Source of the DNA: Pseudomonas putida S13.1.2
GTDB lineage: Bacteria > Pseudomonadota > Gammaproteobacteria > Pseudomonadales > Pseudomonadaceae
Assembly (NCBI RefSeq): GCF_000498395.2
Contig: NZ_CP010979.1
Location: 868,001 to 932,000, forward strand
DNA length: 64,000 bases
Direction: 5' to 3'
The notes beneath the pieces were generated by a model. That model was not told where the DNA came from. It worked only from the letters and a program-made list of their open reading frames with translations, and searched no databases. The position numbers and the translations under genes were made by a program. The stretch's first letter is position 1. Each line of letters starts with the position of its first letter. This document shows positions 7,575-15,046 of this stretch, in pieces.

Positions 7575-7763
7575 ATGTACGCCAACCCCAAGCACCTGCA
7601 TGACCGCGAGATCAAGGTCCGGGTCGATGAGGACACATTCAACCTGATCCAGGCACTGGCCGCGTATCACCGCACCCAGCGTGCAGTGCTCTGCCGCGAA
7701 CTGCTGGAAGCGCAGCTGGCTGCATTGGCTTCGGAGAATACCGGCGATCAGAGCGCAGCCTGA
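7575..7763 (+). CDS. Small ribbon-helix-helix-like protein
   Basis: A 62-residue protein (MYANPKHLHDREIKVRVDED). A short basic strand (EIKVRVDE) is followed by two helices, as in Arc/MetJ ribbon-helix-helix DNA-binding proteins. It is the first of four consecutive small proteins of similar plan, which suggests duplication of early regulators. DNA binding is inferred from fold pattern only. Confidence 0.65.
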   Translation: MYANPKHLHDREIKVRVDEDTFNLIQALAAYHRTQRAVLCRELLEAQLAALASENTGDQSAA

Positions 7764-7781
7764 AGGCCGCGAGGAGGCCCT

Positions 7782-7961
7782 ATGCCGATCCAAGAGGTCG
7801 GTCTGGATCAGCGATTGATGGAGCAGCTGGAGCGAGAGGCGGAACGGAGGGGAATGACTCCCGAAGCACTCGCAGCAGAAATGATCGATCGAGAGCTGGC
7901 CAGCCGAACCAAGCTCCGCTTCACGCGGGGAACCGTAACACCATTCCATCGCAGGGCCTGA
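7782..7961 (+). CDS. Small ribbon-helix-helix-like protein
   Basis: A 59-residue protein from the ATG at 7782 with GAGGAGGCCCT immediately upstream. It reads MPIQEVGLDQRLMEQLEREA and then ERRGMTPEALAAEMIDRELA: a short strand and two helices, like Arc-type repressors. The C-terminal tail is basic. Too short to be found by length filters, but well placed between two similar genes. Confidence 0.65.
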   Translation: MPIQEVGLDQRLMEQLEREAERRGMTPEALAAEMIDRELASRTKLRFTRGTVTPFHRRA

Positions 7962-8023
7962 ACCGGCCCTAACACGTAACTGATAAGCCCGAACGACTCA
8001 CCCAGCGAGCAGGGGATCACCCG

Positions 8024-8230
8024 ATGGCCTACGACGACAAAGCACACCGCCACGACCACCAGGTCAAGGTTCGCTTGGATGACGAGGACTTCAACGAGCT
8101 GAAAGGGTATGCCCTGGAGCTCAAGGCTCAGCACAGCGTGCTGGCCCGGGAAATCATCCTGGCCGCGCTGGCGTTCAAGAAAGAGCACGGCCACTTGCCG
8201 CTGATCACCGAAAAGAAGGCCAGGGCCTGA
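8024..8230 (+). CDS. Small ribbon-helix-helix-like protein
   Basis: A 68-residue protein whose N-terminus (HRHDHQVKVRLDDEDFNELK) closely parallels that of the gene at 7575 (strand VKVRLDDEDF versus IKVRVDEDTF). Two helices follow. Likely an Arc-like DNA-binding paralogue; target unknown. Confidence 0.65.
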   Translation: MAYDDKAHRHDHQVKVRLDDEDFNELKGYALELKAQHSVLAREIILAALAFKKEHGHLPLITEKKARA

Positions 8231-8250
8231 ATAGGTCCAGGGGAGGATGA

Positions 8251-8463
8251 ATGTCGCCTGCAAACGAAGCAGCCCAGCAGCACGACGTGGAGATCGCCCG
8301 GTTCCGCCGGAATGACTTCGCGGACCTTGAGGCCTGGGCAGAGGAGGTTGGTGTCAGCACCGACGAACTCGCTGCGCAGATCCTGAAAAAGGCCACGCAC
8401 TTCCTCGGTCAGCGGGGGAAGCCCAAGAGCAGCAATGTGGTGCCGTTCTCGGCGCCAAGGTAA
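8251..8463 (+). CDS. Small ribbon-helix-helix-like protein
   Basis: A 70-residue protein (VEIARFRRNDFADLEAWAEE then GVSTDELAAQILKKATHFLG), fourth of the run of small strand-helix-helix proteins. The Lys/Pro-rich tail is probably disordered. Function inferred as DNA binding only by analogy with its neighbours. Confidence 0.6.
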   Translation: MSPANEAAQQHDVEIARFRRNDFADLEAWAEEVGVSTDELAAQILKKATHFLGQRGKPKSSNVVPFSAPR

Positions 8464-8471
8464 CCGTCCGA

Positions 8472-8512
8472 TCCCTAATTAGGGACCCGGGCGCCAGTCC
8501 CTCATAAGGGAC
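8472..8512. promoter_or_regulatory. Two tandem palindromes upstream of rha
   Basis: TCCCTAATTAGGGA (8472-8485) and GTCCCTCATAAGGGAC (8497-8512) share the pattern TCCCT-N4-AGGGA with centres 26 bases apart. Their placement before the Rha-like gene suggests a dimer-binding operator. One of the small ribbon-helix-helix proteins just upstream, or Rha itself, is a reasonable candidate binder. Confidence 0.5.
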
Positions 8513-8520
8513 GCCAAATC

Positions 8521-8560
8521 GCAGAGACAAAAAAGCCGGGTTCGCGGCCCGGCTCTCTGC
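8521..8560 (-). terminator. Extended hairpin with minus-strand T-tract
   Basis: On the minus strand, AGCCGGGCCGCGAACCCGGC closes a hairpin followed by six T. Outer GCAGAG/CTCTGC sequences extend the pairing. No gene on the minus strand ends here, so it may stop antisense transcription or form a leader structure for the rha message. Confidence 0.5.
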
Positions 8561-8586
8561 AAAACACAAAACATGTGAGGTGAATT

Positions 8587-9387
8587 ATGCATATGCAGAC
8601 CACCAGTGTACAGGCCCTCTCAAGGGCCGCGCCACAAAATGCAAACCACGATTTCGTGGCGCGCATGTCGTCGCGGGAGATCGCCGAGGTAACTCAGAAG
8701 CGCCACGACAACGTGTGGCGGACCATTGAATCCCTCCACGCCAAAGGCCTGATCGGACTCCCTCAATTTGAGGAAGTCCAAAACCCAGGCCCCGGCCCAC
8801 TTTGCATCAAGCAGTATTTGATCGGGAAGCGCGACAGCTTCGTCGTTGTCGCACAGCTGTCGCCGGAGTTCACTGCCGCGCTGGTTGACCGCTGGCAGCA
8901 ACTGGAGGCGCATGCCGCCCAGCCAACGCCCGCCGACCTCAGCAAGCTGGAAATCCTCCAGATGGCCCTGGAGTCGGAGAAGGCCCGCGTACTGCTGACC
9001 GTCCAGGTCGAGGCCCAGGCCACGAAGATCGAGCACCTTGAAAACCTGTTCAAGGAGGGCATGACCGCCACCCAGTTCTGCAAGGGCCTCAACGGGGTCA
9101 ACGTCATGCAGATCGGGCACTACCTGGAAGGCCGCAGCTGGCTCTACAACGAGAGCAGGACCGGCACCCGCTGGCGTGTCGGCTCGTACGCACGCGACAA
9201 GTACATGACCGAGCATCAGCACGAGGTCGCACCGCACGGCAAAGACCCGTTCATCTCCTTCACGCCGATCCTGCTACGAAAGGGCGCAGCACGCCTCTAC
9301 GACCTCTACCTTGCCGGCGAGCTGCCAATGAAGAAGAACTGGGACGGCCTGCACACCCACGACAAGGCCGTGCGGGGTGCAGCATGA
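8587..9387 (+). CDS. Rha-family regulator with antirepressor-type C-terminus
   Basis: A 266-residue protein. Residues 22-95 match the Rha phage regulatory domain (MSSREIAEVTQKRHDNVWRT with later RDSFVVVAQLSPEFTAALVD). A helical linker leads to a C-terminal KilAC/antirepressor-like domain (GMTATQFCKGLNGVNVMQIG). Rha proteins affect phage growth and host interaction; related antirepressors oppose CI-type repressors. The ATG at 8587 has GAGGTGAATT upstream. An inverted repeat inside the first 75 bases of the gene is shared with a site at 15299. Confidence 0.8.
   Translation: MHMQTTSVQALSRAAPQNANHDFVARMSSREIAEVTQKRHDNVWRTIESLHAKGLIGLPQFEEVQNPGPGPLCIKQYLIGKRDSFVVVAQLSPEFTAALVDRWQQLEAHAAQPTPADLSKLEILQMALESEKARVLLTVQVEAQATKIEHLENLFKEGMTATQFCKGLNGVNVMQIGHYLEGRSWLYNESRTGTRWRVGSYARDKYMTEHQHEVAPHGKDPFISFTPILLRKGAARLYDLYLAGELPMKKNWDGLHTHDKAVRGAA
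8629..8662. repeat. Inverted repeat shared with 15299-15333
   Basis: GCGCCACAAAAT (8629-8640) and ATTTCGTGGCGC (8651-8662) are inverted copies with one mismatch and a 10-base spacer. The same arms recur at 15299-15333. It lies within the start of the rha-like coding region. Confidence 0.6.
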
Positions 9388-9698
9388 GCGAGCAGCTGAT
9401 GCGCGAGCAGTTCGAGGCATGGGTGCTGCGCGAGTACCCAAATCAGATCATGGCCAAGTTCAGTGATGGCGACTATCAAAGCTGGGCTTTGCAGCACTGC
9501 TGGGTTGGCTGGCGCGCCTCTCGCGAGGCTTTTGCGGTAGATCTGCCTTCAGCTTCAGCATACGAGGGCCTTACTCACCACCTGGGCTGCGCAATCGAGC
9601 TCACTTATGAGAAGCCCGAGCACGACCCCGTGGCACTGGTACGACTGCCTGATGTCGTGGCTGCGATTGAAGCCTGCGGCCTGAAGGTGAAGCCATGA
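9384..9698 (+). CDS. Prophage hypothetical protein, paralogue of 11659-11988
   Basis: A 104-residue protein that starts in overlap (ATGA) with rha. Its opening QLMREQFEAWVLREYP and its ending IEACGLKVKP are closely matched by the protein at 11659 (MREQFEAW; IEAQGLKVAP), and both have a central Trp-x-x-Ser-Arg-Glu segment. This suggests duplication within the early region. No known function. Confidence 0.7.
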   Translation: MSEQLMREQFEAWVLREYPNQIMAKFSDGDYQSWALQHCWVGWRASREAFAVDLPSASAYEGLTHHLGCAIELTYEKPEHDPVALVRLPDVVAAIEACGLKVKP

Positions 9699-9892
9699 TC
9701 TTTACCCTGGAAATCGACGGAAAGCTCAAGAAGTGCAATGTGCATGAGCCGTTCCTCTCGGCATTGATCGAGTGGAACGAGTTAAGGCAAATGCTCCAGC
9801 CGGGCAGCAAGCAGGACGACTTTGCAAAATCCCGGGTAAGGAACATCGCTCGCAAGTGCGTTCAGGCAGGCGCCTACGAGGTGATTCCATGA
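9695..9892 (+). CDS. Small prophage protein
   Basis: A 65-residue protein (MIFTLEIDGKLKKCNVHEPF) that begins in overlap with the preceding gene and ends in overlap with the replication gene. A short beta strand pair is followed by two helices. No family recognised; coupling to the replication gene suggests a role in replication or its control. Confidence 0.65.
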   Translation: MIFTLEIDGKLKKCNVHEPFLSALIEWNELRQMLQPGSKQDDFAKSRVRNIARKCVQAGAYEVIP

Positions 9893-10644
9893 GCATCATC
9901 CGTGCGCCTCGTCCCGAGGCCAATTTCTACATGCTCAACAAGTCGATCAGCGAGGACGGGCGCCTGAGCTGGGCTGCCCGCGGCCTGCTGGTCTTCCTGT
10001 TGGGCAAGCCGGACCACTGGGCCGTGTCCGTCACCCACCTGCGCAACGAGACTGCCAAGTCGTCGAAGCCTACTGGTCGTGATGGCGTGTACGGCTTGCT
10101 GCAAGAGCTGATTGCCGCCGGCTACGTCGAGCGTCGCCAAGACCGTGGCGAGTCGGGTTTGCTGGGCGAAACCCACTACGTCGTCTCGGAAACACCGCTT
10201 CCGGCTTTGCCGTATCCGGTTGAACCGCTTCCGGCTCAGCCGTATCCGGCAAATCCGACACTAGTAAGTATTGAAGGTAAGCAAGGACTGAAGGGAGTAA
10301 GGACTGACTCTCGCGAAGGCGAGTTGGCCGACTTCGAACGGTTCTGGTCGCTGTACCCGCGCAAGGTGAGCAAGGCCGACGCCAAGAAAGCCTGGGCGAA
10401 GATCAAGGTCACCGCTGATCTGTTCGACCTGATGGCCAAAGCCCTGGCTGCCTGGACCGTGTCGACCGACTGGACCAAGGACGGCGGCCAGTTCATCCCG
10501 CACGCATCCACCTGGCTGAACGGCAAGCGCTGGGAAGACGAACTGCCCCAGCCGGCAGGCGCCGCCCCGTTCGCATCTCGCCGCCCGGCCAGCGGCCCTG
10601 ACTTCAACGACACCAGCTGGGCTGATGACCTGGGGGGCTTATGA
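9889..10644 (+). CDS. Replication initiation protein (lambda O-like role)
   Basis: A 251-residue protein from the ATG at 9889. Residues 5-100 form a winged-helix domain (NKSISEDGRLSWAARGLLVF), typical of phage and plasmid replication initiators. A Pro-rich repeat linker follows (LPALPYPVEPLPAQPYPANP). The C-terminus (FERFWSLYPRKVSKADAKKA ... WLNGKRWEDEL) is the motif seen in O/DnaT-like phage replication proteins. It should bind the prophage origin and recruit the P-like protein encoded next. The origin may be the linker-coding repeats around 10190-10255, as lambda ori lies inside gene O. Confidence 0.82.
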   Translation: MSIIRAPRPEANFYMLNKSISEDGRLSWAARGLLVFLLGKPDHWAVSVTHLRNETAKSSKPTGRDGVYGLLQELIAAGYVERRQDRGESGLLGETHYVVSETPLPALPYPVEPLPAQPYPANPTLVSIEGKQGLKGVRTDSREGELADFERFWSLYPRKVSKADAKKAWAKIKVTADLFDLMAKALAAWTVSTDWTKDGGQFIPHASTWLNGKRWEDELPQPAGAAPFASRRPASGPDFNDTSWADDLGGL

Positions 10645-11402
10645 GCGCACAACCGAAACTGCGCAGCGTGACGCAGATCATGGCCAAGGCCGGCAACCTG
10701 CCTGCCGAGGCGCACGCCCCGGCCAAGCAGCTGGACCCAGGCACCACCGAAGTGGTCAACGCCCTGTTCAAGGAGCTGCAGGCCATCTTCCCGGCGTGGA
10801 AGCAGGCCTGGCCGGACGATGACGCGCTGAAGGCTGCCAAGCGCAGCTGGATCAAGTCCTTCGTCGCCGCGGGCATCAACACCCTCGAGCAGATCCGCTT
10901 CGGCATCCAGAAGTGCCGGGTGCTGGGTACCGACTTCGCCCCGAGCAGCGGCAAGTTCATCAAGCTGTGCCAGCCGACGCCGGAAGAGATGGGCATTCCG
11001 CCGCTTGCGCGGGCCCTGGCAGAAGCGCTGGAAAACTTCCACCCCAGCAGGGCAGGTTCCCGCACCTGGACGCACGCAGCGGTGCGCCACGCGGCCCTGC
11101 AGTGCGAGGCGCAGAACCTGGGGTCGATGGAGGTGGAGCGAGCCGAGAAGGTGTTCGCCCGGGCCTACGACATCACCATCCGCATGCTGGTTGCTGGCGA
11201 GCCCCTGGGCGACATCGCCACCGGCATCGGCCACGACAGCCAGAAGAGCCTGATCGAGCTAGCCGACGAGTATGCAAGCCAACGGCAGGCCCGCCTGCTG
11301 GACCTCCAGCAGATCCCATCGAGCGCCGCCGCGTGCCGGGCACACCTGCTGGCCAAGTTGAACATCAAGCGCGCCGGGCAGCCGGCCGGGGAGGGGGTGT
11401 GA
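10641..11402 (+). CDS. Replication protein P-like helicase loader
   Basis: A 253-residue protein overlapping the previous gene by ATGA. The central segment (NALFKELQAIFPAWKQAWPD then SWIKSFVAAGINTLEQIRFG) matches the lambda P/replication P family, which loads the host DnaB helicase onto phage origins. The C-terminal 110 residues are helical. Gene order O-like then P-like supports the call. Confidence 0.85.
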   Translation: MSAQPKLRSVTQIMAKAGNLPAEAHAPAKQLDPGTTEVVNALFKELQAIFPAWKQAWPDDDALKAAKRSWIKSFVAAGINTLEQIRFGIQKCRVLGTDFAPSSGKFIKLCQPTPEEMGIPPLARALAEALENFHPSRAGSRTWTHAAVRHAALQCEAQNLGSMEVERAEKVFARAYDITIRMLVAGEPLGDIATGIGHDSQKSLIELADEYASQRQARLLDLQQIPSSAAACRAHLLAKLNIKRAGQPAGEGV

Positions 11403-11659
11403 GCCTATTCCAGTGTGAAGAGTGCGGTTGCCGCGACAACACCGCTACCAGTGGCTACTGGTTCCGCAATGACGCTGGGAACCCATGCCAAGGCCGCAAG
11501 CTGTGCGCGGCCTGCGACCCAAGCATCGGCAAGTGGCATGGCGTGTTCACGCGTGAATACCTGCCCAAGGGCGAGTTCTTCACCAACCGCCAGGGGAATC
11601 TTGAGCACAAGACCACCGGCAAGCTCTGCCACGAGTACCTGGCCGAGGAGAAGCACTGA
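11399..11659 (+). CDS. Zinc-ribbon-like small prophage protein
   Basis: An 86-residue protein from the GTG at 11399, with a G-rich ribosome site and a GTGTGA overlap with the P-like gene. CEECGC near the N-terminus and CAAC at about residue 38 give two Cys pairs, consistent with a zinc-binding ribbon. The rest is basic (TREYLPKGEFFTNRQGNLEH). Probably nucleic-acid binding; not assigned to a known family. Confidence 0.65.
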   Translation: MSLFQCEECGCRDNTATSGYWFRNDAGNPCQGRKLCAACDPSIGKWHGVFTREYLPKGEFFTNRQGNLEHKTTGKLCHEYLAEEKH

Positions 11660-11988
11660 TGGACGCCAACAAGATGCGCGAGCAGTTCGAAGCTTGGGCG
11701 GCAAAGAACTACGTTGTTCCCCCAGGGGTAGGCCATTTGTTCGTGCGTGCCGAGCTTGGTGATGGATACCGACTGAGCAACATCAACCACGCCTGGCACG
11801 GGTTCAAGGCCAGTCGTGAATCCCTGATTGTGAAGCTGCCGCCAGTCCGTCCTGAGCCGGTATTGACTGGTGAAGCGCAAAAGGCTGATGGAGAGGCCGC
11901 AACTTGGAGTATGTGGGCAGGTGAAAAGTTAGCCAAAGAGGACTGCCGAGCAGCCATTGAGGCCCAGGGCCTGAAGGTGGCGCCATGA
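11659..11988 (+). CDS. Prophage hypothetical protein, paralogue of 9384-9698
   Basis: A 109-residue protein beginning MDANKMREQFEAWAAKNY and ending AAIEAQGLKVAP. Both ends and the central FKASRES segment match the protein at 9384. Short overlaps with both neighbours place it in the early operon. Function unknown. Confidence 0.7.
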   Translation: MDANKMREQFEAWAAKNYVVPPGVGHLFVRAELGDGYRLSNINHAWHGFKASRESLIVKLPPVRPEPVLTGEAQKADGEAATWSMWAGEKLAKEDCRAAIEAQGLKVAP

Positions 11989-12455
11989 GCGAGAAGATCA
12001 GCGTCAACAGCCAGGCCAAGCTTTCCGAGGCCATCACCATGCTGACCCGGATATACCGCGACAAGAAGTTCGTCGTGGTCAGCATGCGCCCGGGCAAGGA
12101 CCGCACCCTGGACCAGAACGCGCTGTGGTTCGCGTTTTACAAGCGCATCGCAGAGATGACCCAGATCGGTGACGCGTCGGAGGCCCGCAAGTACTGCAAG
12201 CTGCACCACGGCGTGCAGATCCTGATCAACGAGGATGAGGACTACCGCGCCGCCTGGCACCGGACCACCAAACACCTCAACTACGAGGAGAAGCTCGATC
12301 TCATGGGCGACTGCAAGCTTCTGGGGCCCGACGGTTTCCCGGTGACCAGCCTGTTCAATCGCGCCCAGGGCATCGCCTACACCGACCGCGTGGTGGCGGA
12401 CTTCACCGCCCGCGGCGTGGTGTTCAGCGACCTGCTTGGGGAGGAGGCGGCATGA
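11985..12455 (+). CDS. NinB-like recombination protein
   Basis: A 156-residue protein with the NinB/Orf pattern: a basic strand then RPGKDRTLDQNALWFAFYKR, a typical signature. Lambda NinB (Orf) binds single-stranded DNA and replaces RecFOR mediator functions in phage recombination. The ninR-like context (NinG two genes downstream) supports it. Sequence outside the signature is divergent from lambda Orf. Confidence 0.7.
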   Translation: MSEKISVNSQAKLSEAITMLTRIYRDKKFVVVSMRPGKDRTLDQNALWFAFYKRIAEMTQIGDASEARKYCKLHHGVQILINEDEDYRAAWHRTTKHLNYEEKLDLMGDCKLLGPDGFPVTSLFNRAQGIAYTDRVVADFTARGVVFSDLLGEEAA

Positions 12456-12751
12456 AGAGCCAGGAAGCAAACCTCAAGCGGAACAAAGACCAAGGCGTTT
12501 TCGCCGCGCCTGGTTGGAGAGGCATATACGGCCAGGGCCTGACCCGGCGCGGAGTGCAATGCGTTGTTCTCGCTGCAACAGGGAAGAGTGGCAAGCAGAT
12601 CGCTCGCGAGCTCGGCATTTCGCCGGGCACGGTATCCAGCAGGATGGCTGATGCCCGCCTGCACTTGAAGGCCTCCAACCGCACGGAGCTGGTCGCTAAG
12701 GCAGTTGCGGCAGGAATCATCTACGCCTCGGAGGACGAGCCATGCGCGTAG
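12452..12751 (+). CDS. LuxR/GerE-type helix-turn-helix protein
   Basis: A 99-residue protein made up largely of a GerE HTH domain: LTRRGVQCVVLAATGKSGKQ, then IARELGISPGTVSSRMADAR, then helix RTELVAKAVAAGII. There is no receiver or sensor domain. It is probably a phage transcription factor acting on early or late promoters. It overlaps both neighbours and so is part of the same operon. Confidence 0.8.
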   Translation: MKSQEANLKRNKDQGVFAAPGWRGIYGQGLTRRGVQCVVLAATGKSGKQIARELGISPGTVSSRMADARLHLKASNRTELVAKAVAAGIIYASEDEPCA

Positions 12752-13344
12752 CCCAGATCAAGCCGAAGAAGTGCAAGGCGCCGGGTTGCGGCAAGCCCTT
12801 CAAGCCAGCCATGACCACGCAGAAGGTGTGCAGCATCGCCTGTGCCAAGGCCATGGCCAAAGATCCGAAGCTGCAGAAGATTGCGGCCAAGGCAATCACC
12901 AAGCAGGCCCGCCAGGACCTGCAGGAGCGTCGGGAGAAGCTGAAGACCCGCCGCGAGCACATGGCCGAGGCACAGACCGCGTTCAATGCCTACATCCGCG
13001 AGCGCGACGCCGGCTTGCCGTGCATCAGTTGCGACTCGAACCCGAGCGACCACGACCTGATTACCGGCAGCCGCTGGGACGCTGGCCATTACCGGTCGGT
13101 GGGCGCCTGCCCCGAGTTGCGATTCGAGCCGCTCAACGTCCACCGCCAATGCGTGAAGTGCAACCGGAACCTGTCGGGCAACGCGGTCGAGTACCGAATC
13201 CGTCTGGTGAAGCGCATCGGCGCCGACCAGGTTGAATGGCTCGAAGGGCCTCATAAGCCCCAGCGCCTGACCATCGAAGACCTGCAGGCCATCAAGGCCC
13301 TGTACAGGCAGAAGCTCAAAGACCTGAGGAGGGCGGCGGCATGA
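12742..13344 (+). CDS. ninG: NinG (Rap) recombination nuclease
   Basis: A 200-residue protein with the NinG layout. The N-terminal zinc-finger-like part has KKCKAPGCGKPF and VCSIACAKAM. The C-terminal HNH-like part has CISC, SRWDAGHYRSVGACPELRFE and NVHRQCVKCNRNLSG. NinG/Rap is a structure-specific nuclease that cuts D-loops and Holliday junctions in phage recombination. A long helix (residues 50-85) links the two parts. Confidence 0.92.
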   Translation: MRVAQIKPKKCKAPGCGKPFKPAMTTQKVCSIACAKAMAKDPKLQKIAAKAITKQARQDLQERREKLKTRREHMAEAQTAFNAYIRERDAGLPCISCDSNPSDHDLITGSRWDAGHYRSVGACPELRFEPLNVHRQCVKCNRNLSGNAVEYRIRLVKRIGADQVEWLEGPHKPQRLTIEDLQAIKALYRQKLKDLRRAAA

Positions 13345-13490
13345 CACCAGCATGGGGATTTCTGATTTTGGCCACCCTCATCGTGGTGGGTGGGGTGGCG
13401 TTGTCCTGGGCTGGGGCAGTGCGCCGCAAGCGCTGCTACGAAGAATTTCTGCTGAAGAAGACCAATCGCATCCAGGGAGAACGACCATGA
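13341..13490 (+). CDS. Small single-span membrane protein
   Basis: A 49-codon gene starting in overlap with ninG (ATGA) and ending in overlap with the next gene (ATGA). Residues 4-27 are hydrophobic (WGFLILATLIVVGGVALSWA), one transmembrane helix, followed by a basic tail. Overlaps at both ends make it credible. Function unknown. Confidence 0.65.
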   Translation: MTPAWGFLILATLIVVGGVALSWAGAVRRKRCYEEFLLKKTNRIQGERP

Positions 13491-14173
13491 AAGTAATCAG
13501 CGCTCGCCAAGTTTGGCACGACGCACTGCACGAGAACCGCGCATCCGCCCTGGCCGTGGCCGCAGAGCAGGCGGCCCTGGGTAAGAAGGGTGGCTCCGGC
13601 GATGTGAAGATCATGGTCATGCTGGAGAACCACGACGGGAAGGAGGTCTGCAAGGTGTACGAGGTTCGCAAGGAAGGGGTGCAGGAAACCCGCCCGGGCC
13701 GACGCCTCACCAACGACCGCTGCGCCCACATGCTGACCGCCGGCCTGGTGATCCAGGCGATCGACTCCTTGCCGAAGTCGCTGCGCCACCTTGGGCACTT
13801 CCTGTACTCGCCCGTGGCCAGCGGTAACGACCTGAGCATCTCCCATGGCCTGGTATGGCTCGGGAGCGGCCTGGAAGCGCTCACAGACCGCAAGAAGCAG
13901 CGAGCCTACTGGATGGCTATGGCTGCCCTCCAATCGCACAAGATCCTCGTCCACGGCGGCGAGGCGATGGGTCCTGGTGCGGTGTGCATGTTCGTCGAGG
14001 ACCGAACCGGCGAGAAGATGAACCCGCAGAACTGGGCAAGGGATTGGCAGGAGGTGTGGGATGCTCTCTGCGCTCAGGTCGACAAGCTCGACAAGCAGGC
14101 GCTCAAGCCTGTTGCCCGGGTGGTGGAAAGGCTTCGTGAACGCAATGACGAGACGCAGGAAATAGCCGCTTGA
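13487..14173 (+). CDS. Candidate late-gene regulator (antiterminator-like by position)
   Basis: A 228-residue protein beginning MKVISARQVWHDALHENRAS. It is helical and basic, with the segment VWLGSGLEALTDRKKQRAYW. I do not recognise a catalytic or zinc motif. It is the last gene before a promoter-like sequence and two tandem terminators that precede the holin-like and packaging genes, the place of lambda Q. A Q-like role is inferred from position only. Confidence 0.6.
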   Translation: MKVISARQVWHDALHENRASALAVAAEQAALGKKGGSGDVKIMVMLENHDGKEVCKVYEVRKEGVQETRPGRRLTNDRCAHMLTAGLVIQAIDSLPKSLRHLGHFLYSPVASGNDLSISHGLVWLGSGLEALTDRKKQRAYWMAMAALQSHKILVHGGEAMGPGAVCMFVEDRTGEKMNPQNWARDWQEVWDALCAQVDKLDKQALKPVARVVERLRERNDETQEIAA

Positions 14174-14240
14174 CTGTTTGAGGAGTGTTTTGGCACTATA
14201 TCGCCATCGTCATAATTTCGCCTTTGGCGAAAACATCCTA

Positions 14241-14267
14241 AACCCGGCCCAAAAAGCCGGGTTTTTT
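14241..14267 (+). terminator. Intrinsic terminator 1 of the late leader
   Basis: AACCCGGC and GCCGGGTT pair around a CCAAAAA loop, followed by six T. Confidence 0.85.
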
Positions 14268-14292
14268 ATTGCCCTTTGAGGCCCTCAAGAGT

Positions 14293-14316
14293 CCCGGCCA
14301 GCGCGCCGGGTTTTTT
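14293..14316 (+). terminator. Intrinsic terminator 2 of the late leader
   Basis: CCCGGC and GCCGGG pair around CAGCGC, followed by six T. It lies 26 bases before the holin-like gene. Confidence 0.8.
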
Positions 14317-14341
14317 GTTCATGCACAGCGAGAGGTCGAGC

Positions 14342-14668
14342 ATGGAGTTCTTCCACCGCCTGCTCGAGAAGTTCGACTGGATGATTGCGGGCCTATTGGG
14401 GGCCTTGGTTGCGACCCGGTGGCATAAGGACGACCTGACCGACCGAAAGGCCTGGCTGCTGTTCCTGTTCACCGGCATGGCCTGCGCCCACTACCTCACC
14501 GGCATGGTCAGCAATTACTTCGGCATCACCGAGCCCCGCAGCGTCGCGGGCGTGGGCTTTCTTCTCGGCACCTTTGGCGGTTCACTTATTGCCGCCATCA
14601 ACCGAGCGATCAAAGCCGCCGATCTATGGTCTGTCATCAGGTCCAAGTTCGGAGGGCCTAGCTCATGA
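14342..14668 (+). CDS. Holin-like membrane protein
   Basis: A 108-residue protein from the ATG at 14342 (AGAGG upstream). Hydrophobic segments lie at about residues 13-25 (WMIAGLLGALVAT), 37-56 (AWLLFLFTGMACAHYLTGMV) and 68-86 (VAGVGFLLGTFGGSLIAAIN), so three membrane spans. It is the first late gene after the terminators. Together with the overlapping next gene it has the size and topology of a class I holin pair. Confidence 0.65.
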   Translation: MEFFHRLLEKFDWMIAGLLGALVATRWHKDDLTDRKAWLLFLFTGMACAHYLTGMVSNYFGITEPRSVAGVGFLLGTFGGSLIAAINRAIKAADLWSVIRSKFGGPSS

Positions 14669-14976
14669 CATACGAATACATCAACGCCATCGCGGCCGGG
14701 GTCATCGCCATCTGGGCAACCTGGTGCGTGCTGAGCGGAAAGGTGCGTGACGGGGTGATCGGCAAGGTGCTGTACGCCGTCATCGCCATCAGCGGCTACG
14801 CCATCCTGGCCCGGTCCGAGCGCATGTTCTTCACCGCCAACACGGCCTGGGCAACGCTGATGGTGTCCCTGGCCCTGGCGGGCATGCGGCACATGTTCAT
14901 GCTCACCTACTGGCCCCGGGTCAAGCGCTGGATCTGCCGGCACTTGGACTGCGAGCGCTGCAAGCCGGCGGAGTGA
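14665..14976 (+). CDS. Holin-like or antiholin membrane protein
   Basis: A 103-residue protein overlapping the previous gene by ATGA. Three hydrophobic spans are visible: INAIAAGVIAIWATWCVL, GKVLYAVIAISGYAILA and TAWATLMVSLALAGMRHMFM. A Cys/Arg-rich cytoplasmic tail follows (RHLDCERCKPAE). Probably a partner of the preceding holin-like protein. Lysozyme and spanin genes lie far downstream at the right end, so the lysis functions are split. Confidence 0.6.
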   Translation: MTYEYINAIAAGVIAIWATWCVLSGKVRDGVIGKVLYAVIAISGYAILARSERMFFTANTAWATLMVSLALAGMRHMFMLTYWPRVKRWICRHLDCERCKPAE

Positions 14977-15046
14977 TCCGCTACCCAAATCTATGCGCCG
15001 TCCTGGCGTGCCACCCCTCAGCCTGTGCGCAGGCCGGAGATATCCC

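Larger units (their letters stand above)
14170..14316 (+). promoter_or_regulatory. pR'-tR'-like late control region
   Basis: TTGACT (14170-14175) and CACTAT (14194-14199) form a possible promoter. A perfect hairpin TTTCGCC-TTT-GGCGAAA (14216-14232) comes next. Two intrinsic terminators follow (14241-14267 and 14293-14316). The order promoter, short leader, terminators, late genes is that of lambda pR'-tR'. The -10 match is weak. Confidence 0.55.
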
